This document shows positions 35,701 through 47,700 of a stretch of 64,000 nucleotides of DNA, in pieces. A program made the translations under genes and the position numbers. Positions within the stretch are counted from its first letter, which is position 1; the number at the start of each line of letters is the position of its first letter. The stretch lies in contig JAMPIV010009902.1 of the NCBI GenBank assembly GCA_024509875.1, forward strand, positions 124,001-188,000, read 5' to 3'. Below the pieces are notes generated by a model. The model was not told the DNA's origin and ran no database searches. It worked only from the letters and a program-made list of their open reading frames with translations. The stretch is from Oreohelix idahoensis. Taxonomy: Eukaryota > Mollusca > Gastropoda > Stylommatophora > Oreohelicidae.

Positions 35701-38700
35701 ACTGGGCTCATAACAACGTACATAATTACCTATAGAAAAAGAGTAAACTCAAATAATTACATGGAGAAGAAGAAATGGGGCCTGTGGAAAATAAAATCAC
35801 AGTAAATCCTCACAGGTGACCAGTTCACGTTCTCGCTATCTTTCTCTTCCCTAACTCAAGAGTGTCACGAAGTGGATTTAAGTTTATAGAGTTTGCCTGA
35901 ATGAAAGCAAGACCATAGTATGAGAAAGTCTGAGAAGATAGAATTAGATGAAAAAATGACATGCCTGTGGACAGATGAGGGCTAGAACCAGGATTTGACT
36001 CTCCTCTTGCCGCTTCGTGACTTCAGAAAAGCTATAGAATCACCCCCCTCTAACTACCTTTAAACACAAGGAGATAAGGTGTATAAAACGACCACAGACA
36101 CCACTATACAGACCACATATAAATAGTATAGAGTAGAAGCTGATCCAGTATACAGTATATATATATTTATTTACACAATCAAACATAAAATTTCATCATA
36201 CATCAATCAAATAAATAGCGTGCACTGTAGCACGGCCTGGAAAACAAAGTAACAATTAAATTAGATAGACACTAGGAAGACCCCAATCACATTCACTCTT
36301 TCTGTCACCCTGCTGAGGAACAATAAAAATGGTTAGTGATTTAAACACTCTAATCTTGTCGGGCTGTCAACTTTAGCCTCCACTCTCTAATACAAATAAG
36401 ATTTCTACTGTTGCCGTCCTGTTGCCTCATCCTCAAAGAACGTCTACACAGCTTCCAACTTGGTAGGCGATATGCGCCGCTAACTAACACCACTGGAAAT
36501 GCTAAAATAATAGACTTGGCTTACAACGATGGCTCAGTGTCTATCCGCCAAATGGATAATGAACAGACCCTACTGGTCCTGTCTATTTTCTCCCTCCTTC
36601 TCTCTCTCTCTCTCTCTCTCTCTCTTGGTCTCAGTGTCTCTCTAACACTCGACGACTGATGATGCGGCGTCTCCGTTACGCTCTTCTTTCGTTACTTTCA
36701 GGACCCAGGTATTGTAACCCTATCACCTGCTCCTGAATTTGGTGATGATGATGATGGTCGGGTATCAAACATGAGGTACTTGATTAACTGTCGAAAACTT
36801 CTCTGCTGCTGAATAGCTTCTATAACTTTCCACTTTTAACCCGCTCCGGATTTAGAGGAAAACACAGCCTTGATTTCTGGCTGTATGCAATTACACCCGT
36901 CTCCAGGCCACGTGCCGTTGTCAGAGACTATAATAGCGAAGAGCTCTGGGTTTTTATGATAAATAAACCCCGTTCCCGCTAAAGCATGGGCACTTCACTG
37001 CAAGAGACCGTAGATTATTTTTCTTTTGCTTCTGACGATAACTCGAGTCCTCTGACCCCTGAGATATGTCCTTTTGCCGTGGATAATTTGTATTGGCAAA
37101 TTATGCTCCCCCACTGTTTTTGCCGTGACCCGCTGAAATTAAAAGAAAATGCGTCTAATGTACACCAACTCCAACATAACGCATCTCTAACACATATAGC
37201 TCCCATAATCTTTACAACTCCCTCACTCACTCCTCACTCGTTGTGTACAACAATACATAAATAATACTACCCACGTGGCACTTAAATCTCACTCCTTCTA
37301 CTCCCCTTCTCTCGTTCTGCACAACGATACATAAAATATTTCTACCCACATGTCTCTCTGTCTCACTCTCCTTCTACTCCTCCCTTCCCTCAACTTAAAT
37401 CTGCCAGGTAAGTAAACAAAGCCCCAGACACTGTCTGACGGGTTACGTGGCTGTTACGCATGGCTAACCACGTGTCCAAACATTTCAACTAGGGAAATCC
37501 TTTGTCCGAAATTCCCATTACACCTTGGGTTCCCGACTTAAGCCCCAATTTAAATTAAACCTCGTGCTATAGGAATAGTTTACTCCTCTAAGCAGTATAA
37601 TTCACTTATAACATACATCTTTACCCTCCGACTGCATTTCTCACATTTAAGGCACAATAAAATTAACGTACACACAATGGAGTTCCCAGTAAAATTACAT
37701 TTGTAAATACCCAGGAATAAATGGTGGTTTTACACAACATTCTACAACTATGAGCACCCGTGTATCTCATAACTTCACATGCTCCTATCTACTGCCAAAA
37801 TCCTAGAAAGACTTATGCACACTTTTACATTTACATCGTTCTTCAAAGATAATAATGGATGGCGCTACCATTTAAAACTTAAAGTTAATGTCCCCGAAGA
37901 ACTTTACTTACGGGCCGAGATTTTCTCAAAGAACCCTCTAATAAGTAAAATGATAATAAAATTACTACATACCAATTACCGCTTTTCTTCCCCACAGTGG
38001 AGACGATAAATACGTAGAAGCACGACAGGCAATTATTTTCTTAATAGAGAAAGATCCCCTCTAAAAAAAGTTAGTTGCTTATCCTTTACAGGACGTGGCA
38101 ATCAACCCCAGCTTTTATTGGCTGTTTGTGATTTATCTAGGCAATTTTTACGTTCAGTAGTTTGCCATTGCTTTCTGAACGGTACGGTGCTTATACCATT
38201 GTTAAAAATCCACACAAAGCGATCTGCTACCAAACCGCCTGCAGCAGGTTTCGAACCTGGTATATCTGGATTATGAAACTGCGTTCATATCCATTAGGCC
38301 ACAGACGCCGACGATCCCCTCTAAACGATTCTATATATACACAGGGAACCACTCCTGTTGATCACCTACGCATCTGCTAAGTTATCCACTCGGGCCAATG
38401 GAAACGCTAGAAGAATAAAATAACTAGCGACCTACGCCAATCAGATTTGAAAACGCGCAGACCGCGTGCCCAAAAATGGCATCACGTTACGTGATGATTC
38501 TGACACGTCATACCGGCGTGCACGAAAATAGCGATTTTCGTAAACAACGAAAATCTACGTGATCGCGGAAAATCAGAAGAAAGTAAAACTGGTGGGAGTA
38601 AGAAATAAACCTACCGTCATAAAAAGAACCCATTTAATTATCTACACAAAAATACCAAACACGATATATATTCAAATGAGAAGAAACATGGCAAACACAT

Positions 38701-41700
38701 ATAGTTACAAAGTGAAGACGAATGGTGAAAACTCAAAATAGAAGAACAGAATTGGGCCTGTTGAAAGACAGAATTACAGTGCAGCATCACAAAGAGCAAA
38801 GCCAGGCTCCTATTTACAGCTGGGTAGGCTAGAGCAGGTTTTGAACCTGGTAACTTTGCCTTGAGAAGCAAGCACTATAACCACTCTGCAACCTGATGCT
38901 GTGTTGTGCGTAGTATTAAAATAACACTTACAAACACAAACTCAGATTGACCACCTTATGTTATATTTCTGGAACCAGTGTTTTGATATTTGTTGATATT
39001 ACATTCAGGTGCAGATGTTAACCGCAGACATGGGACACTGCTGCCTCTCCATTGTGCTTGCATGGTGGGCGACTCTGATATACTGAGACTGTTGCTCAAG
39101 AAAGGAGCCAGGGTGAGTCCATCTAATGATTCTTGTACAGGTCTGCATCCAGGGTGAGTCCATCTAATGATTCTTGTACAGGTCTGCATCCAGGGTGAGT
39201 CCATCTAATGATTCTTGTACACGTCTGCTCTTGTACACGTCTGCATCCTTTTATCTGAAATCCTTGTGGACAGCTTTGTTTCTGAAACCAGATTTTTTTT
39301 TTTTGGTGTTTAGATGTTGCCCAAATTCTATTTAAAAAATAGCCCAGAGTTACCCAAAATGTGTTCAAAAATAACAGAAAGTTACCTAACATGTATTTGA
39401 AAATAGCCGAAAGTCCCCAAAATAGAAATTACCCAGATTGTGATAAAAAAGTAGCCCAAATAAATTTTCAGTTTTCAGAAATTTTCGGTTGTCTGGTGTT
39501 CAGATAAAAGTAAATTGTTATGATTAAAATTCATAACAATTATGTGTGTATTATAGTCTCAACAGGGCTCCTTTTCTGATAATTTTTACGGAATTACTCA
39601 GTAATAAAGGAAGTGACGTTATACCGATATGGGATAGAAGCAGACGTGAATTTGAGCAGGGGGTTTGGTGATCGTCTGCTAGGAGGGATGCAGCATGTAT
39701 TTTGATGTGAGCGGACACATGTATGTGAGCTCCTGCAGTCTACTGTGTTTTTCCTGCATTGTACCATCACTAGGGCATCAAGATACTATGTTGAGGTGTC
39801 CCTAGTTTATTCTCAGTCAGGAAGTATATTATGTCTACAATGTCTATTGTATGAAGACAATAAAATTGTGAGAATGCCAGGACAGCGTCTCGTTAGTGAA
39901 CGGACTACTTGATGACTTTATGAAGATTGCATATTAATTCATTTGCCTTTGTGCCTGAACATCTGTAATGGAGCTGTTTCAATAAATGCTATTAAATTGT
40001 GAAGCGTCTACTGTAAGAGAGGTGTTGTCAACTAATTGACTTTAAAATTGATACGTGTCTGTCACATACCCCTATGTTCATCTTGGCCACGGATACATCA
40101 TCCGAATAATATACATGATTAACGGCACACATCATACATAGACCTGTATTGTTTTCTTAAGATGATTTACATCGCGTAAAATTTCATGAGTAGCTGTAGG
40201 TTGGTTTCTACATAAATGCTGTTTCCTCAGAAAGTCGAATATTTCTGTGTTATTAGCGTAATGGTGCCAGAAATTAGTCGCCATCGTTGGCCTTCATTTC
40301 ACAGAGTCACATTAGGCAGAGACAAACTCATCATATAGCATATAGCTGAATTCTGGACAATTGTCATTTTCAATGTCTTGTCTTTATTGCATTTCTAGAG
40401 TTATATGCCTGAATATTTTATCTCATTTCTGCCCTTCCACAACTTGTTGAGTTGGAATCTGGTGCTTCAGTTTCCTTCCCTTGTATCGTATTATGGCTTG
40501 GCATTCACTTTAAAATCTTGACATCTGGTTTTAAGACAGCTAGGGACAAAAGACACAGCATACTCTGTATTCCCCACTATGGGGAGAAGGAATCTCTCAA
40601 AATATGCAGGGTTAAAAGACTATGCTCTTGTTCTGGGCTGTCACAAGGCATCAACATATACTGCACAGAGCCACCTTCCAGCTCCCGTTACCTGTCATCT
40701 TTCTACTGTGGGATCTTGCATGCAGTCAACTAGGTGAAAGCCAGTGTTAAGCCCAGAGCTTTAATGATTCCTCAGAGTTTGGTGTGCAATGCTGGGTTAT
40801 CTGCATCTTGTACTACAGTCAGAATTGTGGTGTTGGGTTGCTAAGATGTGCGTTCTTTTATGAGTGATGGCGGGTTAGAAGATGAAGGCAATGGAGTTTT
40901 GGTATAAAAATAGAAGAAAAAAAAACAGAATGAATAGCTTTAAACTTTGATAATTTTTCTTAATGAGCTAAATAATTTTATGATGGGTAACCGAAATAGG
41001 TAGTGTATGTTTTACCAGGAAGAAGGACACAGAAATGGCCAATGTTACAACTAGAATGTCTTTATCAGGGACACGTGAATAAAAAACAGTAGAGAAAAGA
41101 AAGTGAGTACTAATCTAAATGCATAAAAAAAATGAAACAATCCTAGTGGTGAATGAAATTGTGTAAAAATCTGTCAGAGTATAGAAAGTTTAGCTGTTTT
41201 CTAATAATCTTTTATGTTTGGATATGTGCCCTAATATAAACGACGTTGTGGTGTCTCTGTTGAGCAGAGCTTGTCTCGCAAAAATGAGGCTAAGCTAAAA
41301 AAAAATTGTATTTATCCTTGAAGAAGACCAGCAAAGTTTTTTTTTTAAAGTTTTATTAAAGGTTGTTCATAACCAGGTAAGTTCTTTTTTTAAAGTTTTA
41401 TTAAAGGTTGTTCATAACCAGGTAATTTTTTTTTTTTTTTTTTTAACTCAACATTGTTGAAGATTGTAAAAATGAGGCTAAGCTAAAAAAAAAAAAAATT
41501 GTATTTATCCTTGAAGAAGACCAGCAAAGTTTTTTTTTAAAGTTTTATTAAAGGTTGTTCATAACCAGGTAAGTTTGTTTGTTTGTTTTTTTTTTTACTC
41601 AACATTGTTGAAGATTGTTTAGTTTACTGATATTCATAATGTTTACTGACTTAATAAACTTTTAACTAGTGAAGTTTTAATTAGTAAGTGTTTTTATTCA

Positions 41701-44700
41701 CAAAGTGTGTGAAGTTTTATAGTTATTTTCACAAAATGTTTATTCCCTCAGAAATAATGTTAAAGTGATTTAAAACTATTTCTTGGTTTTTGCATGTTAA
41801 ATTTTTAGTGAAAATTACTGTAGTATCTTTTTCTTCAGGTGAATGAAGTAGATGGGTACGAGAGAACAGCATTGCATTATGCAGCTGAGAGAGACGAAAC
41901 CTGTGTGAGAATCTTACTTCAGGTCAGTCAAGCCAGAAGCATTCTTTAATTATTATTAGTCACTAGTGTAAAAGCCCGTCATAAGACAGGAATTAAATTC
42001 AAAAGCACCAATACCTAACGGAAATTTTACTTATTAAAAAGTATTTTTTTAAAAACCACTGTGCATCACCACAGTACACAAACTACATGGCAGCAGCGAG
42101 GATCCCAATGTGTGTATACAGGATCACACATTCTATAAATATTTTTGTGCATACCGTCATTTGGGCATTTTTCTTTGGTAAGTGTTACTATTTTCAGGAA
42201 AGTACATATAAGGGAAACAATACAATTAATGTCTAACTCTCAACCAAAGTTGTATCCCTTAACATTACAAACTGACAGAAAAAGCTTTTATATATAGGAT
42301 TCATTGCCCCGAGGAGTTCCTGGGAGTCTCTGAAGAGACATAGAAATAACAGAACTATTGCTGTCTCAGGCAGGTCATAAGAGGTGACTAGTGTCAGGTT
42401 TTTCATGAGGTTGGCAACCTCTTCATGAAAAAGCAACTTGCTTACAGAAACCACTACTGCAAGAGCTCATGGCTTCTTTGGTGCAGGCCTCTTGTAAGAG
42501 GGCCCAGCAGTGGTGGCTATATGCTCAGTAGGGAACATAACAACAAAAAAGAATCATCACTCATTACCCTTCAGCTTCTGGTGGAGCACGGCCTTTCAGA
42601 AGCTCATGCCAAGCCTTCCTGCCCTGTACCTTCCATTCAAGGTCTTTCCATGACTTATGGCTATGTCAGTGTGTGTCCAGTCCATAATGAGCATCTTCTC
42701 CTCGCCTCTTGTTCTACTTGTTATTTGTCTGGTTCTTTCCAGGGCTGTGGAGTCAGAGTCATGGAGTCGGTCATTTTTAGTGGAGTGGGAGTCATTAAAC
42801 AGTTTACCAACCCCAACTCCAAATTTTGTGCCATATGACTAGTAAAAAACTGTAGTCAGAGTTGTGAGTTGGAGTTGTTAAACAGTTTACCAACCCCAAC
42901 TCCGAATTTTGTGCCATATGACTAGTAAAAAACTGTAGTCAGAGTTGTGAGTTGGAGTCGTTAAACAGTTTACCAACCCCAACTCCGAATTTTGTGCCAT
43001 ATGACTAGTAAAAAACTGTAGTCAGAGTTGTGAGTTGGAATCAGACTTCTAAAATTTGTGTTGGCCGACAGCACAACCCTGGTTCTTTCCATTAGTTCCA
43101 CATTGGTGATCTACTTGCTTTACTTATTTTCAATCCACTCTTGCTGTGAAGCATCATCGGGAGATGAAGTTTTTGTCGTTGAGCCAAGATACCATCTATT
43201 CAACAAGTCAAAGATAGGAACTTCTGATGAGTGTAACCATGGCACTGATAAAATGACCAGTGACGATATGCTGCAAAAGTGCCCAACATATGAGGAACAT
43301 AGAAAGAGCACTTATGGCCATCACCAGTACTATTCCTGGAAGTACTCTACGGAAACGAGGGGAGAAAGAAAGAACAGAACAGTAAGAAGTGAAAGAATAG
43401 AGCCAAAGGATGAGAGAAAGTAGGATCACATGAATGTCCGGACACTTCAAAAACCTCAAGCTGTCCACTTCTTTATTTGAAGATATTCAAGTTGACGTCT
43501 TAATGTGTACAAAGAAGAAGTATAGTACACGAAGGAGTGGTTAGCCATTTTCCCTTTTAGTTGTGAAGTTTTCAGAATGGAGAAGAAACAAGTAAGACAA
43601 ATCATGAGTGCATAAAAACAAGCTGAAAATGATGTAAGAAGTGGATTGCAATCCTCACATGATTCATGTGAAGAAATAATGTGCGTAAGCTAAACATTCC
43701 TTCTTTCAAACGCAGTAAGACAGATTTTTAGCTTGGGCCCCATATTGTGCTGAAGCATCACAATTCACGACCAGAGCTCTTATTTGTTCTGTCTCCGGAA
43801 AATGACGTTTTGAGAAAAAGGACACTTTGTGTTTATGGTTATCTTTAAAATTATACGAGATGGAACAAAATTTAATTCTTGAACAGCTAAACAAGGGATA
43901 TAATCATCATAAATAACGTGTTATATGGTAGATGTGTTATGCCCCTTTCCATAAATAATGATAACTTAAAAAATGGAGTTAGAACAAACAAGACCTCTCT
44001 AGACGAGTGCCATGTATAAGGTAAGGTAGTTGCATATCAGAAACTGTAGTAGGGAAGTGCATTGTTGGAGACTTAACCATAATTGGTTCAGCTTTATGAC
44101 CAGTTTCCTTCCTCACTGTCTTTGCCTTCCCAAACTCAAAAGCAGTGTTGTGTACCTATTTACAGCTCGGTAGACTGGAGAGTGACACTACCAGGTTTTG
44201 ATTCTGGAACCTGGTAACTGTGCTGCAAGACTAAAGCTCTCTAACTACTTAGCCATTAAGATGCCTGTCTCATGTATAGATATGGAGCTGCAGTAGCATG
44301 GTGGTTAGTGCACTTGCTTCCCAGCTCGGTGGTCCAAGGATGTGTCGAATTATTACTGCAAAAAGGTGCTAACGTCAATGCTGTTGATTACAACAATGAC
44401 ACGCCCATAAGTTGGGCTGCCCGTAAAGGTATTATAATGGACTGAATTATTTTACATTTGATCTCTTCCACAAGTTAGTATGGTAGTAAACTGCAGTTTG
44501 CAACTTTAATGAACATATTTCATCGTCATTCTCCTTTATTGTTCCCTGTGGAGCATGGAGCCATGACTGTAGCTGGTCCCCCTTGCATGACACCTGCACA
44601 AGCTATTCACCAGTGGTGGTTTCTGTAGCGGTGTGTTTTTCATGGTGAGGTTGCCAGCCCCGTGCACAACCTGATGTTAGTTGCTCTGTACAACATTCCT

Positions 44701-47700
44701 GTAGGAGCAGGGGGCCATTTTTTTTTTTTCGCATCAGAGGCCCTCGGGAACTACTCGGGGCCTGTGCTTGAGATAAGATTTTTAAAATAAACCATGACAA
44801 CATGCGTCATCCCAAATTATTATTCTTCTTTCAAGCCCAATTTGCCATATTTAACACATTAACTACCGCAAGCCGCTGTGAGCGGCTCACAAAATAATCA
44901 CATTTGGACCGCAAGCCGCTCAGAGCGCCAATCTAATTTTAGTAATAAAACGAATGAAAAATGTACTGAAACACTCTCTGATCTGGTTCGAGATTTTAAG
45001 TTGCCACCGGAAAACAAATTCCCAAAGCATGGTTGTTGTAGAACACTGGAAAATTGATATTATGTTCATATTTTTCAGCGTTTTGGGTTAGTTACCAAAT
45101 CGTGTACAAACTGTTTACCGTGGCAACTAGTGTTATTACTACAAAAAATGCGTGTACATCTCATCTAACGGCTGAATAGGATAGAAACGTGTTTCAACAA
45201 TTGACTGATAGATCTAGCGACGAGGACAAGAGTGAAAACGGTGTGCACATTGATTGAAATTGGGATGTTGATAGAGATGGGGCGCAAGCAGTTATAATTG
45301 TGAAAATATTGCAAGTCCTCAGCCATCGGAGGGCCGTTAAATAGCAACAACCTCTATTAGAGTTACAACCGGTGTTTATTGTAATAGTACATTCGTTTAT
45401 CTTTAAAATGACGTGTAATTCATAAAAATCTGTAAGCAATTACGAAAACTACAGCTTACTTTGTGCAAACACCTACAGGATAAAAATGGGAAAAAAAATT
45501 AATTCGGCCACAGTGTGTTTTTCAATTCGGTAGTTAATGTGTTAATCTTGTATCGTACCGACTGATATTTTATGAATAATTTTTTACACATAAGAAATAG
45601 TTAAGAAAATAAGTTATGTCCCTTTGCTTGGACGTTTGGGGGGACTGTAAAGGGTTAAGGCAGGGGTCGGGAACCCGCGGCTCGTGAGCCGCATGCGGCT
45701 CTTTGAGCCATCTCGTGCGGCTCTTGAAAAATTGTGTTTATTATTTTAATTATATATAATATTGAATGAAGGATACCATGTGATTTTTTTTTTCATCCGG
45801 CTCTTTGATTTGTTAAAATGGAGACAAAATTAAATATTTGGCTCTTTGTCATGGAAAGGTTCCCGACCCCTGGGTTAAGGAGTAAGGCACTACCACTGCA
45901 TTCAACTATCTGATGCCAAGCACTTCATGCACTCTTGCAATGATAGTTTTTAATAGCATCTTTTTCACCTGATGAAGTTACCATCCCTGTGAAACCCCCC
46001 AAATAGTCTCTGCTTATCATAAATATTTGTCTCCCTCCCAAAAACCACTTTGGTCATGAGATTAATATTTTTTTTTTTTTTAAATATGATGCAGGAAATC
46101 TGGATGTGATTGTGGTTTTGCTGGATTATAATGCAGACATTGATGTCAGAAACCGAAGAGGCCACACAGCTTTACAGCGTTCGGCTGCTATACAGGTACA
46201 TTTTCTTAATAAGCTAAATGAAAGAACAATTATAAAGAGGGTGGTCTCAGGCCTAAAATGTGCTTGCAACAGATTTGTTGGCATCACACTGCGGAGTGCG
46301 TTGACCTTGTTATAGTCCAGTATACGAAAATGGATCATCCAGTTGACAGAGTGGCTAGAGTGCTTGCCTCCTGCAGCAAAGTCTTCCCAGTTGTAAATGG
46401 GTACCTGACTCTGCTCTTGATTTAGGAAAGACAAAGGCAGTGAGGAAGGGAAGTGGTTGCCCCTCGTCATAAAACTGGGCCTAGTACAATGAAATCTTTA
46501 ACACTTCACTTCCCTACAGCCGTTGTTGAATATGGTACTGTCTACCATAAGAAAGTGAGGAAGACTTCAGTACGACGATAAATGGTGGGTAAACAAAAAT
46601 AGGAAATAAGTCGTACAGCGACAAGGGACACCGAATTTAGTCCCTACTGGAATCTGTGGCCACAGCATCAGATATTTCCATTTACAGGTGATATCGTTCT
46701 TATTTATTTGTATATATTTAACTTAGTTCTTGCTTTATTCCTCTTTTGTTTTCATTTGTTTATCCCTGTCCTTGTGATTCTCATGATTGTATGAACTGCA
46801 AGGAGTGAAACATGAGAGAGGCAGGGATAAAATAGATCAACCCTTAGACTCTGAGATTGACCCCAAAAAAGAAAATGTTGAAGGTATACGCGTACTAGGC
46901 ATGAAAAAGTTAAAGACAGCCAACTCTAGCATATAATTGAGCTTCATTGGGACACAAGAGTAAAGGCAGATAAAGGGGCATATGGCAATAAACATCTGAG
47001 GCTAAACTCCAAAATTAAAGTCAAAAGGGGAAATAGAAGCCTAGGACTGAGTTGGGTGGAGAGGTATTTTTTCCCCCCTTTTTTTTTAAAATTTGGATTA
47101 TGTACCCTAGAGTATGATGATAAATAATAATGAGAATAATGATACGTTGGAAGTTTTTTTACGTTCATTACATTTGATATAAATGTATTCCGCAACAGGT
47201 CGGAGTGGCTGAGAGGTATGGTGTCCGCCTCTAATTATAAAGGTATCTTTTTCAGTTCCCGGTACAGGGAAAATATTTGACGGAAATTTTTTCAGAACCA
47301 GTGGGTCCTAATGATGCCATACTCCCCCCGATCTCATGGGTAGTGAGATCGGATGCCTAGCCTTCTCGGATAAGAGTGAAAAAATAGGAGGTCCCGTGTG
47401 CATGTTGCAGACGTTAAAAATCCCTCGGTAGTTGGGAATCGTAAAGAGTAGGTCACACAGCCGCTGCCTTGGCAAAATTTACAAAATTAGGAAACCTACC
47501 CACCCCAAAAATATTTATAGAATGTGTGATTCCTGGGATCCTCGCCGGTGCTACAGAGTTTGTGCACAGTGCTGAGATCCTCCTTGAGAAATCTAAGGGA
47601 GATCGGAGCACTGATGGAGTTGTCTGTGTGCAATAAAGATAGTCCATAGAACCAAACCAAACCAAGTATTCTACAATGTTATTTTAGAAGTGTGTTTGTA

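Larger units (their letters stand above)
32805..38910 (-). repeat. SINE family C copy split by LTR2 and LTR3
   Basis: Segments 32810-32884, 35815-35862 and 38792-38905 read together as one SINE-C copy, in the same order as the uninterrupted copy at 55378-55620 (agtgttagagac, ggggtgaccag, cttccctaactcaagag, ttacagctgggtag, gaacctggtaac). Confidence 0.7.

Noticed and set aside
38230..38312. Possible tRNA gene on the minus strand
   Set aside because: A and B boxes are present but the acceptor stem does not pair well, and TSDs show it is the head of a 247-bp SINE.
32885..38796. LTR2 and LTR3 as the two ends of one short provirus
   Set aside because: Each has its own 5-bp TSD, and the 48 bp between them is host SINE sequence, not an internal region.
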